Source: Candidatus Altimarinota bacterium (GTDB lineage: Bacteria; Patescibacteriota; Gracilibacteria; UBA4473). From it: 33,504 nucleotides of DNA. This document shows positions 7,945 through 15,924 of the stretch, in pieces; the stretch's first letter is position 1; each line of letters begins with the position of its first letter. The notes under the pieces were generated by a model. It ran no database searches. It saw only the letters and a program-made list of their open reading frames with translations, and was not told the DNA's origin. The stretch lies in the NCBI GenBank assembly GCA_021735575.1, contig JAIPGU010000004.1:1-33504 (forward strand). The letters run 5' to 3'. The position numbers and the translations under genes are program-made.

Positions 7945-8268
7945 TCAATACATATCTCTCCCCTCGTGAGGGTTTGATGTGTGATGATGAGCTAAACGAT
8001 CGAGAATAAATCGATATCCTTGAAAACTTCCAGTCAGAAATTTAGAAATACGAGCAATGGTGGTCGAACTCATGCCAGTTTTTTTCTCGATTTCGACATA
8101 TGATATTTTTTTATCGAGCATCTGAGCTACTTCTAGTCGTCGGGAGAACTCCTCGATTTCTGTTTCTGTCAAAAGATCACGAAAGAATCTCCGCGCCTCG
8201 TCTTGATTTTCAAGAGACAGAATTGCGCGGTAGAGATTTTTTGTTCTTTGGGGCAATGTTTTTTGCAT
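7945..8268 (-). CDS. TrpR-like regulator, YerC/YecD family
   Basis: A 107-aa DNA-binding protein of the Trp-repressor superfamily, YerC/YecD type. It is an all-helical protein with the family core RDLLTETEIEEFSRRLEVA followed by a helix-turn-helix (SYVEIEKKTGMSSTTIARIS, about residues 56-75). Family members are small transcription regulators whose ligand is generally not established. A second, distinct TrpR-type protein heads the trp operon at 16587, so this one probably controls other genes. Its promoter at 8278-8305 carries a TTAGCTAA palindrome between -35 and -10, a plausible autoregulatory site. The predicted mRNA is almost leaderless. Length is normal for the family. Confidence 0.85.
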   Translation of the reverse strand: MQKTLPQRTKNLYRAILSLENQDEARRFFRDLLTETEIEEFSRRLEVAQMLDKKISYVEIEKKTGMSSTTIARISKFLTGSFQGYRFILDRLAHHHTSNPHEGRDMY

Positions 8269-8277
8269 TTCGAATTC

Positions 8278-8305
8278 ACTTTACTTAGCTAAAGTATTCT
8301 GTCAA
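8278..8305 (-). promoter_or_regulatory. Promoter and candidate operator of the YerC-like gene
   Basis: On the minus strand: TTGACA (8300-8305), 16-nt spacer, TAAAGT (8278-8283). The predicted start at 8271 is 3 nt before the ATG at 8268. The spacer contains the palindrome TTAGCTAA (8285-8292), a good position for a repressor. Confidence 0.6.
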
Positions 8306-8329
8306 ACTTTTTTCGGAGAATTTTTTGAA

Positions 8330-8383
8330 GGGGCGGATATATCCGCCCCCTACTGGTAGGGACAGGTCGCGACCTGTCCCTAC
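8330..8383. repeat. Two adjacent palindromes upstream of hisS
   Basis: 8330-8349 is a perfect 20-bp palindrome (GGGGCGGATA/TATCCGCCCC). 8356-8383 is a perfect 28-bp palindrome of the GTAGGGACAGG family with a TCGCGA centre. They lie between the divergent YerC-like and hisS genes, just outside both promoters. Confidence 0.7.
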
Positions 8384-8393
8384 GGGAACAGAA

Positions 8394-8422
8394 ATGACAA
8401 AACAAAAAAATTTTACTAAAAT
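8394..8422 (+). promoter_or_regulatory. Promoter of hisS
   Basis: ATGACA (8394-8399), 17-nt spacer, TAAAAT (8417-8422). The predicted start is near 8429, 2 nt before the ATG at 8431. This favours the long form of HisRS and a leaderless mRNA. Confidence 0.5.
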
Positions 8423-8430
8423 TATCAAGA

Positions 8431-9891
8431 ATGAAGAAATACAACCCCGCTCGTAATTGTTCTTGCGATACTGATAATTGTTCTTCAAACAAAAGTCAGA
8501 GTAAAAATGGCAAAAAGATGCTTGGGGTAAACACTGCTTGCCCCTCCGGATTTCCGGAATTCAGTCCTGCCGAGGAGCGGGTGAGGCAGACATGGATGCG
8601 GGTGATTCGCGAGGTGTTTGAACAAAACGGATTTTTGCCGATTGAAACCCCTTTAGTTGAGCGAGAGGAGAATCTCGTCGCGAAAGGAGGCAATCCCAAA
8701 GAAATTTATGTCCTGAAGAGACTCCACGATGATGATGATAAATCGCATTCGGGTAATGCTGTGCGATTTGATCACACGGTGCCGTTGGCGCTCTATGTGG
8801 CAAGGCATTTTAATGAACTTGCGTTTCCATTTCGCCGGTATGTCATAGGTCCTGTGATGCGCGGAGAGCGCGCGCAAAAGGGGCGGTTTCGGCAATTTGA
8901 TCAGTGCGACATTGACGTGATCGGGATGGAACATCTCTCGCTGTTAAACGACGCGCTCATGCCCGCGATTATTATTCAGATTTTTGAGAAACTTCAGATT
9001 GGGGATTTTAAAGTGAGAATAAATAATAGAAAGCTTTTGGTAGGAATCGCTAAGACTGTAGGGGTGGACGAAAATGAATTTATACGAATTTTAGATGAAC
9101 AGGAAAAGGTAGGGAAAGAAAAATCGATTGAGAGGATGAAAGAGTTACGTAGTGGTGGTAATACGTCAATAAATCCAGATGCATTAGAAAAATGGATGGA
9201 ATTTAGAAGGAATATTGGAGAAATAGACAAAGAAGCTAACGATGGAAATTTTAAGTCCTATTTTTTGAAACTTAAGGAATTAAAGGGAATTGATCCAGTG
9301 TATGACCAAGGAGTTCAGGAGTTAGAACAAGTTTTTGAAGCGTTGTCTTCTATGGGGGTTGATAAGAAAAAATATCGTCCAGATATTAATATCGCTCGCG
9401 GTCTCGACTACTACACGGGAACGGTGTTTGAAACCGTGCTTTTGGATAACCGCATTTCCGGATCGATTTGCGCAGGAGGTCGCTATGACGACTTGGCGGA
9501 GATTTTTACCGGAAAAAAACTCCCAGGAGTGGGGATTTCGATTGGTCTAACGCGTTTACTGTCCCAGCTTTTTGAAGCAAAAATTCTGCAACCAGACCGC
9601 AGTTCACCGACTGAAGTGCTCGTGATTGCGACCGAAGACAAATATATTTCTCAGTCATTGGAACTGGCGACAGAGATTCGAGGGATGGGATTTGCCACGG
9701 AAAACTATCTGGAAGGAAAAAAGCTCGACAAACAATTCTCTTATGCCGATAAACTCGGGATTCCGGCGTGTGTGGTATTGGGAGAAAACGAAGTAAAAAA
9801 TGGGACGGTGCAGGTGAAGGATATGAGGAAAAAAAAGCAGGAAGAAGTGAAAGCAAAGGATTTAGAAAGTGCATTAAAAAAAGTATTGTAA
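8431..9891 (+). CDS. hisS: Histidyl-tRNA synthetase
   Basis: A class II synthetase that charges tRNA-His in the cytoplasm. Motif 2 is seen as FRRYVIGPVMRGERAQKGR with FRQFDQCDIDVIG, and the histidine-specific loop as ARGLDYYTGTVFE, followed by CAGGRYDDL and the motif 3 region GVGISIGLTRLL. The C-terminal anticodon-binding domain covers roughly the last 95 residues. The start is uncertain: ATG at 8431 adds about 29 residues with three Cys and many Asn/Ser that look unconserved, while ATG at 8518 would begin close to the usual HisRS N-terminus. The promoter directly before 8431 favours the long form. Length is 486 aa (457 from 8518), somewhat above the usual 420-430 because of inserts around residues 215-290. 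Confidence 0.93.
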   Translation: MKKYNPARNCSCDTDNCSSNKSQSKNGKKMLGVNTACPSGFPEFSPAEERVRQTWMRVIREVFEQNGFLPIETPLVEREENLVAKGGNPKEIYVLKRLHDDDDKSHSGNAVRFDHTVPLALYVARHFNELAFPFRRYVIGPVMRGERAQKGRFRQFDQCDIDVIGMEHLSLLNDALMPAIIIQIFEKLQIGDFKVRINNRKLLVGIAKTVGVDENEFIRILDEQEKVGKEKSIERMKELRSGGNTSINPDALEKWMEFRRNIGEIDKEANDGNFKSYFLKLKELKGIDPVYDQGVQELEQVFEALSSMGVDKKKYRPDINIARGLDYYTGTVFETVLLDNRISGSICAGGRYDDLAEIFTGKKLPGVGISIGLTRLLSQLFEAKILQPDRSSPTEVLVIATEDKYISQSLELATEIRGMGFATENYLEGKKLDKQFSYADKLGIPACVVLGENEVKNGTVQVKDMRKKKQEEVKAKDLESALKKVL

Positions 9892-9920
9892 GATTCTTGA
9901 GGGAGAAAAAAAGATGAAAC

Positions 9921-10022
9921 GTTCCGAAGCAGGTCAGGAGACCTGCTCCGACTATGGGGAGGTATTCTAAAGAAGTTTCCTTCTGAAATGTTTCGAAGCA
10001 TATGAAAACATATGCTCCGACT
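9921..10022. repeat. Two hairpins with the same outer stem and different inner stems
   Basis: 9921-9953 and 9990-10022 both begin GTT(C/T)CGAAGC and end GCTCCGACT. The inner palindrome is AGGT...ACCT in the first and ATATG...CATAT in the second. Further downstream, 10045-10058 is a perfect TCCGCCGCGGCGGA palindrome. The rest of 9892-10530 holds a GTATAC dyad, a MITE-like element, an 8-mer array and a promoter, and no gene. Confidence 0.7.
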
Positions 10023-10137
10023 CTAAAAAAGCTCGTCTTTCTGATCCGCCGCGGCGGAGAAGAATCTTCGTTATATATCCTCTCTATTTTCTATATTGAA
10101 GATCCTTCGTGCTTCGCACTCAGGAAGACATAGAAAA

Positions 10138-10156
10138 TGTATACTGGGGGTATACA
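10138..10156. repeat. TGTATAC-N5-GTATACA dyad, copy 2
   Basis: TGTATACTGGGGGTATACA, with the centre in the opposite orientation to copy 1. It lies downstream of hisS. Confidence 0.75.
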
Positions 10157-10250
10157 AAGTGATCTCTCTCGGTTGACAGAGGGGGAATTCTGCGTATTTT
10201 CCGCGTCTCTATGCTTGATTTTTAGAATCTGGAGTTTAGACATACATATA

Positions 10251-10430
10251 GCTGAACAACTATAATAATGACACGAAAAATCCCTTTGTATTGTTATCGC
10301 GAGGAGTTCCGCGTATGCGGAACAACGTGGCGATCTCATGCTTGTACAAAAGAGATTGCCACGTCCCATGAAATAATATTTCACGGGACTCGCAATGACC
10401 AATGGGTGTCATTTTAAACTTGGTTCACTG
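10251..10430. mobile_element. MITE-like element, copy C (cargo type 2)
   Basis: The left end is GCTGAACAACTATAATAATG (TA at 10249-10250). The right end GTGTCATTTTAAACTTGGTT... finishes at 10430; its flank is TG, not TA. The interior matches copy B, but both side hairpins differ: one carries GTTCCGCG/TGCGGAAC, and the GTCCC...GGGAC hairpin tip holds ATGAAAT-AAT-ATTTCAC (10365-10387), the outer arms of the junction palindrome at 6537-6589. Confidence 0.65.
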
Positions 10431-10472
10431 TGCATGGCTAAAAAATGCTTATTTATACAATGCTTTTGCCTT

Positions 10473-10504
10473 GTGATCTTGTAGTCTCGTGATCTTGTAA
10501 TCTA
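10473..10504 (+). repeat. 8-bp direct repeat array, four units
   Basis: Units GTGATCTT, GTAGTCTC, GTGATCTT, GTAATCTA lie head to tail. The last unit contains the -35 box of the next gene. A second array of five units is at 16450-16489. Confidence 0.7.
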
Positions 10505-10523
10505 TTCATTTTTATGGTATAAT
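10495..10523 (+). promoter_or_regulatory. Promoter of the RND operon
   Basis: TTGTAA (10495-10500), 17-nt spacer ending TGG, perfect TATAAT (10518-10523). The predicted start at 10530 is directly before the ATG at 10531. AAGGAG lies between, too close to the ATG to act as a normal Shine-Dalgarno sequence. Confidence 0.8.
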
Positions 10524-10530
10524 AAGGAGA

Positions 10531-12234
10531 ATGAAGAAAAAAAATTGGAGAAATATATGGCTCAAAAAGAAACCGGCATTTTTTACGTGGCGTAATACAG
10601 AGATTTTCGCTGGATCGTTGCTTCTTTTTGCGATTGTTTTCCGTTTCTTCGCCGGAGGAGAGGCACCGGAAGAAGTCGCAGAAATCCGCCAGAAAGAAAC
10701 AGAAATTATTGTTTTTGGAACATGGGTACCGGACGCGGAACGTGAGATTTTGGCGACGTTGGAGTCTTCCGGAGATGTGGACATAAAAGCGGACATTGCG
10801 GGAACCATGGCTCAGGTTCTGGTGAATATTGGGGATAGAGTGTCTAAAAATCAGTTTTTGGCTCGCTTTCAGTTGGAAGATGACTCAACGCAGGCAACCT
10901 ATGAAAACGCACTTCGGAATTTGGAAGCGGTGCGAATGTCGGGGATCAATACTGTCCGTTCGGCGGAAATAACCCTCGAAACGGCGGAACGAGAGTTGGA
11001 ACAAACACGTCTGACTCAAGAACAGACAAAAAAACAGGTGTTTGAGAAATTAAGGACTCAATCTGTTAATTCCGAAACGACTGCTTCCAATGCGCTTGAT
11101 TGGGCTGACAGAATATTGGGAGCTTCGGAAAAGTTTCAATTTCGGCAAGATGCCAATGACGTGACACGTCAGCACATTGGATCGAACAATACGGTCAAAA
11201 GACAAGAGTTAAAAAATACGGTTCGATTGTTGGTTTCCGAGAAAAAAACGCTTTCTATGATTCCTTCTTTTCGACCAACGGATGAAGATTATTTTCATTT
11301 TGCAGAAGAGCGTTTGGATTTTTTACGATCGATGCAAACTATTGTCCGTGAAATAGATAGCCTCATTCGCCAAACGCATCTTTCTTCTACGAAGTTTACA
11401 GAAACAGATAGATCTACTTTTCAAACAGAGGCGGAAAATTTTTCGAGCGGTATGGACGCAGCTATATTATCTTTGGAGTCACAATTTGAAACGGCAAAAA
11501 CACAGGAACAGAGTAAAGAGCTGTCCATTTTGACTTCCGAGAATAAAGTGGAGAATGCGCGTGCAGCTCTCGAATTGGCGAAAGTAACTTCGGCATCTCA
11601 AATCGCAACTGCCGAAAATACGCTTCGTTCTGCTCGCACAGGGCAGGCGGATTTGGAAATTCGCGCTCCGTTTTCCGGAAAGGTAACCGACAAAAAAGTT
11701 TCGGCGTTTCAACAAGTGCAATCGGGCGATACGCTTTTTTCTCTTGTCGCTGGGGAAATAACACCTCGCGTGACGGCGTACGTAACGTCTGATGAGTTAC
11801 AACGCATTGAATCATCAGAAGAAATTCAAATAAAATTTCCCAATGACGGTATTGTGACAGTTCGCATTCCTAATCTTAGTTCAAAAACAGATCCAGGAAG
11901 CCAAAAGATAAGAGTTGAGTTTCCGTTGGATGAGTTTCCTCCCAATACTTTAGTTGGAAGTTTTGCGCGTTTGATTCTCCCATCGGTAAAAAATGGAAAC
12001 AGACGTTTATTGCCTATTTCGGCGGTATCATTTGAACCCGATGGCGCGGAAGTATTGATTTTGAATGAGAAGCATATCGCCGAAAGGAGAAAGGTGGAGT
12101 ATCGCCGTATTTTGGGGGACGGTATTGAAATATCGGGGGGGCTTGAATCCGGAGACCGGGTGGTTCGATATAGGTCGAGGGTTCATGCGGGGGAGAAGAT
12201 CAAATATCAATCTTCAATGAACAATGATCAATGA
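10531..12234 (+). CDS. RND efflux membrane-fusion (HlyD/AcrA-type) protein
   Basis: A periplasmic-adaptor-type subunit that by family couples an RND pump to an exit path. An N-terminal anchor helix is seen at about residues 24-41 (EIFAGSLLLFAIVFRFFAG). The two lipoyl half-motifs are at about 85-115 (ADIAGTMAQVLVNIGDRVSK) and 370-400 (IRAPFSGKVTDKK). The roughly 250 residues between them are mostly heptad-like helix, making a coiled-coil hairpin much longer than in typical AcrA proteins; beta-barrel and membrane-proximal domains follow. Length is 567 aa against about 370-420 for usual family members. The permease follows after 137 bp of very A/T-rich spacer. No outer-membrane factor gene is adjacent. 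Confidence 0.88.
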   Translation: MKKKNWRNIWLKKKPAFFTWRNTEIFAGSLLLFAIVFRFFAGGEAPEEVAEIRQKETEIIVFGTWVPDAEREILATLESSGDVDIKADIAGTMAQVLVNIGDRVSKNQFLARFQLEDDSTQATYENALRNLEAVRMSGINTVRSAEITLETAERELEQTRLTQEQTKKQVFEKLRTQSVNSETTASNALDWADRILGASEKFQFRQDANDVTRQHIGSNNTVKRQELKNTVRLLVSEKKTLSMIPSFRPTDEDYFHFAEERLDFLRSMQTIVREIDSLIRQTHLSSTKFTETDRSTFQTEAENFSSGMDAAILSLESQFETAKTQEQSKELSILTSENKVENARAALELAKVTSASQIATAENTLRSARTGQADLEIRAPFSGKVTDKKVSAFQQVQSGDTLFSLVAGEITPRVTAYVTSDELQRIESSEEIQIKFPNDGIVTVRIPNLSSKTDPGSQKIRVEFPLDEFPPNTLVGSFARLILPSVKNGNRRLLPISAVSFEPDGAEVLILNEKHIAERRKVEYRRILGDGIEISGGLESGDRVVRYRSRVHAGEKIKYQSSMNNDQ

Positions 12235-12371
12235 GTCAAAAATTTTATAATTTTTAATTTTGTAATTTTAAAATAATTTCTCAATACCCTCATTTTGAAA
12301 CATTAAAAAATTAAAACATTATTTAAAAATTTAAAATTCGAAATTAAAAATTCTTTCGTACATATAAAAGA

Positions 12372-15300
12372 ATGAAAAATAAAAATAAAATCCAGCAAAA
12401 CGAAAGCACTTCTCTGGGACGAATCTGGACGCTCCTGATTGATCGTTTCAAGGTAACGACACTGATTGTTCTTTTTATTTTTGTGTATGGGATCCGTTCT
12501 TTTGTGGCGCTTCCGAGAGAAGTGACCCCGCAGATAGAAATTCCGGCGGCGTCTATTACCACCGTTTGGCCGGGGGCGAGTCCCGGAGATATGGAGAAGC
12601 TTGTTACCGGTAAAATTGAAAAAGAAATCAAATCGCTTGAAAACGTTGAGGAATATACGTCAGTGTCTCTTTCGGGAGTATCGGTTGTCAGTATCGAGTT
12701 TGATATTGATTCTGACATGACGGATAACATGCAGAAATTGAGAGAGAAGCTTGATACTGCTGAAAATGATTTACCGGCTTCACTTCCCGATGATCCGGAT
12801 CTGCGTGAGGCGAGTTTTTCCGATATTCCTATTGTATCGCTCACGCTTTCGGGAGATTTTTCGTGGTCGGAGTTGAAACAATTTGCTGAAACGTTGGAAG
12901 ACGAATTCGAATCGGTTCCCAAAGTAAAAGAAGCGTCCGTCAAAGGAGCGCCGGAAGACGAAGTTCATATTCTTCTTGATCCGATAGCGCTTCAAGCTCA
13001 TAGGGTCGGAGTTGATGAGGTAATTTCTGCGATTAGAGCTTCTCACAGAGATATGCCACTTGGACAGGTCGCTATTTCCGGACAAAAAGTAGAAGTTACG
13101 GTTCGTTCAGAACTTGAAACCGCCTCTGAATTTATGGAGGTTCCGATAAAACTTCGCGATGGGACTCTTTTGAAATTGGGAGATTTCGCAGAAGTCAGGC
13201 GGGAATTTGAAAAATTTGAAGTGGAAACCTATTTTACGACGAGAGATTCATCGCAACCGGCGGTATTGATTGATGTTATAAAATCCGCTTCCAAAGGAAA
13301 TGTGATCACGATGGTCAGCGAGGTTTTGGCTCGGGTGGAGCATCTGAAACTTACTGGGGCGATTCCCCGGAGTTTGCACACGGACGTAACGTACAACAGA
13401 GCTGATGATATAAAGGAGAGTCTGAATACACTGACTCATAGTGGTTTGCAAACCCTGATTTTAATCGCCTTTGTTATGTTTTTGGCGTTGGGATGGAGAG
13501 AATCGGCTTTGGCTTCTTTGTCTATTCCGCTGTCCCTTTTGGGAGCGATAATTTTTCTCTATGTGAGAGGGGACACTTTTAATGGAATATCGTTGTTTGC
13601 GCTTGTGATTTCGGTGGGACTTTTGGTAGATAATTCAATTATTGTGACGGAAGGAATCAGTTCCGGAATTCACGATGAAAAGAAATCACCTCGGGATGCC
13701 GCTCTTTCGACTATAAGAACATTTCGTTGGCCTATCATTACCGGAACGCTCACGACCATGTTCGCTTTTTTGCCGATGCTCTTTTTTGTAAGCGGTGTGA
13801 GCGGACAATATATTTCGATTTTGCCGATTACTGTTATTACGGTACTTGTGGTTGCGCTTTTTGTTTCTTTGTGGCTTTTGCCGGCACTTGGAACTCATTT
13901 TTTCAAAATCTTCCCACCGAAACTTCACAGAGAATCAAAAACATTACATCGCGTGCAAGAATGGTACGAAAAACAGATGAAACGCATTCTTGCGAGTCCT
14001 AAGAAAATAAAAACAACATTGGGACTTTCTCTCCTTGCATTTTTGTCTTCGATAGGACTTGTTTTGTTTCGATTGGTGCCGATTGAGGTATTTCCTTCTT
14101 CCGACCAAACTTTTTTTGCGGTAGAGCTTGAATTGCCAAAAGGATCGCGTTTGGAAGAGACACGGAAAATAGTCGAACCGGTAGAACAAGCTTTTGCAAA
14201 ATTTTTTATTCCTCGAGAGGATGGGGAAATATGGCTTAAAAATATTGTGTTCACCGTGGGACAGAAATCCAGCGCGGTAACTGATTTTGACGATGTAGCA
14301 CGACTCAGTGAAGAAAATGTGTTGGGGATTTCAATCAATCTTACTGAGAAAGAAGCGCGAGAAACACCGTCCTATAATATTGTGCCGGTGATGAGAAAAA
14401 CTTTGGAGGAGGTAGTGCCTTCCCATGTGGAAATACGTTTTTCCGAACTGCAAGGAGGACCACCTACCGGCGCTCCAATTGAAATTCGTATTTTAGGGGA
14501 AAACTTGGGACGATTGGAAGAGATGGCAGAAGTGTTGCAGTTGCAATTGAAAGAAATGCCTCATACCGAAAACGTGCGCGATTCTCGCGCTGATCGTGTG
14601 ACTCAATTAACGTGGCGATTTGACCGTGATATTTTGATGCGTTTCGGACTTACCCCCGCGCAGATACTGGAAACATTGCGCTCGGCGGTGAATGGCACGA
14701 CGGTTGTGCGTTTAACCGAAGGAGATAAAGAAGTGGATGTTGACGTGCGCATCGATTGGGAAGGAGATAAAAAATGGGATGATCCGCAGTCGCTCGAGTA
14801 TCTCAATACTATTCCGCTTCTTACTCCTTCCGGATCATTTGTGACGCTTTCGCAAGTCGCTTTTCCGGAGATTTCTTCGGAACTTTCTTCCGTGCAGCAC
14901 CGCAACGGACTTCGCACGATATTTGTGCGGTCAGACACGGAGAAGGGATATCCAGCTTCCAAAATGGAACCGGACATAAAAGAGGCGATTGGAAATCTAA
15001 GCCTTCGTCCGGGTGAAATTGTGGAAATAGGAGGAGAAAACGAGGAAGGAAGAAAGCTTATGCGAGAAATGGGGGAATCAATGCTTTTTGCATTGTTATT
15101 GATCTTCTTAGTATTGGTGTGGCAATTTAATTCTTTTACACAACCGTTGGCGATTTTGGTGCTGATTCCTCTTTCTTTAACGGCTGTGTTTTTTGGTTTT
15201 TGGCTGACGCAAATGACCATTTCATTTCCGACTATGATTGGGATAGTGTCTTTGGCGGGGATTATCGTCAATGATGCTATCGTGCTTATAGACCGTATTA

Positions 15301-15539
15301 ATCAAAATATTGCCTCCGGTATGGAACACATACAGGCTTCTATTATTGCGGGGAAAGAGCGAATGCAGCCGATTTTTTTGACGTCCCTGACAACCGTAGT
15401 AGGGATGCTTCCTTTATCGCTTTCCGATGAAGTGTGGGGAGGACTTGGTTTTGCCATTGTGTATGGAATGGCGTTCTCAACCGTTTTGACGCTTTTACTT
15501 ACGCCTTGCTTTCTTGCGGTGTTACATCGAAAGGCGTAG
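12372..15539 (+). CDS. RND-family efflux permease (AcrB-like)
   Basis: A 1055-aa inner-membrane proton-driven transporter of the RND superfamily. It has an N-terminal membrane helix (about 20-40), a large porter domain, a helix bundle around 340-520, a second porter domain and a C-terminal helix bundle (about 880-1050). The proton-relay helices are recognisable but not AcrB-like: the TM4 motif is GLLVDNS with Asp420-Asn421 where AcrB has Asp-Asp, and the TM10 motif is IIVNDAIVLID with Asn967-Asp968 where AcrB has Lys-Asn. One acidic residue per helix remains, as in several other RND subfamilies, so the pump is probably active. The substrate is unknown. It is the second gene of a two-gene operon. 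No Shine-Dalgarno sequence is visible. Confidence 0.92.
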   Translation: MKNKNKIQQNESTSLGRIWTLLIDRFKVTTLIVLFIFVYGIRSFVALPREVTPQIEIPAASITTVWPGASPGDMEKLVTGKIEKEIKSLENVEEYTSVSLSGVSVVSIEFDIDSDMTDNMQKLREKLDTAENDLPASLPDDPDLREASFSDIPIVSLTLSGDFSWSELKQFAETLEDEFESVPKVKEASVKGAPEDEVHILLDPIALQAHRVGVDEVISAIRASHRDMPLGQVAISGQKVEVTVRSELETASEFMEVPIKLRDGTLLKLGDFAEVRREFEKFEVETYFTTRDSSQPAVLIDVIKSASKGNVITMVSEVLARVEHLKLTGAIPRSLHTDVTYNRADDIKESLNTLTHSGLQTLILIAFVMFLALGWRESALASLSIPLSLLGAIIFLYVRGDTFNGISLFALVISVGLLVDNSIIVTEGISSGIHDEKKSPRDAALSTIRTFRWPIITGTLTTMFAFLPMLFFVSGVSGQYISILPITVITVLVVALFVSLWLLPALGTHFFKIFPPKLHRESKTLHRVQEWYEKQMKRILASPKKIKTTLGLSLLAFLSSIGLVLFRLVPIEVFPSSDQTFFAVELELPKGSRLEETRKIVEPVEQAFAKFFIPREDGEIWLKNIVFTVGQKSSAVTDFDDVARLSEENVLGISINLTEKEARETPSYNIVPVMRKTLEEVVPSHVEIRFSELQGGPPTGAPIEIRILGENLGRLEEMAEVLQLQLKEMPHTENVRDSRADRVTQLTWRFDRDILMRFGLTPAQILETLRSAVNGTTVVRLTEGDKEVDVDVRIDWEGDKKWDDPQSLEYLNTIPLLTPSGSFVTLSQVAFPEISSELSSVQHRNGLRTIFVRSDTEKGYPASKMEPDIKEAIGNLSLRPGEIVEIGGENEEGRKLMREMGESMLFALLLIFLVLVWQFNSFTQPLAILVLIPLSLTAVFFGFWLTQMTISFPTMIGIVSLAGIIVNDAIVLIDRINQNIASGMEHIQASIIAGKERMQPIFLTSLTTVVGMLPLSLSDEVWGGLGFAIVYGMAFSTVLTLLLTPCFLAVLHRKA

Positions 15540-15554
15540 GAGGGAACTTGTTTT

Positions 15555-15573
15555 TGTATACTGGGAGTATACG
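15555..15573. repeat. TGTATAC-N5-GTATAC dyad, copy 3
   Basis: TGTATACTGGGAGTATACG; the last arm base is changed. It begins 15 bp after the RND permease stop, between convergent genes. Confidence 0.72.
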
Positions 15574-15594
15574 CGTCGTCGATAACTTCATTGC

Positions 15595-15625
15595 CTTTAT
15601 TCTTCGCTTATAACGAAGAATAAAG
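15595..15625. repeat. 12-bp stem-loop downstream of the RND operon
   Basis: CTTTATTCTTCG (15595-15606), 7-nt loop, CGAAGAATAAAG (15614-15625); a perfect stem without a following T-run. It could slow or protect the RND mRNA 3' end. Confidence 0.5.
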
Positions 15626-15690
15626 CTTATTTCATTATCTCCTCCTTTCCCCACGAAATTTACGATTCCGCAGAGACCCCATTTTATATA

Positions 15691-15853
15691 GAGCGAACCA
15701 ACTATAAAATGGCACGAAAAATCCCCTTGTATTGTCATCTCGACCGAGTCCCGCCAAGGCGGGATGAGTGGAGAGATCCCTTTCATTTTTTAAGGGATTC
15801 CTCCACTTCGGTCGGAATGACAAAGATTGTGTCATTTTAAAGTTGGTTCGCTC
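15691..15853. mobile_element. MITE-like element, copy D (best-preserved)
   Basis: A 163-bp element. The left end GAGCGAACCAACTATAAAAT and the right end ATTTTAAAGTTGGTTCGCTC are almost perfect inverted repeats (about 25 bp). TA flanks it exactly at 15689-15690 and 15854-15855. The cargo is the type 1 hairpin (GTCATCTCGACCGAG ... CGGAATGAC), as in copy A. There is no ORF. The TA duplication is the hallmark of IS630/Tc1-mariner-type insertion. Confidence 0.8.
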
Positions 15854-15924
15854 TAAACTGGAAAAACATATCCCTCACTAAAGTTCAAAAATTAAAAATC
15901 TTTATACGAGATACGTGATACATA

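Noticed and set aside
10473-10504. CRISPR-like array
   Set aside because: Units are 8 bp and contiguous, without spacers; no cas genes are present. No CRISPR array was found in the window.
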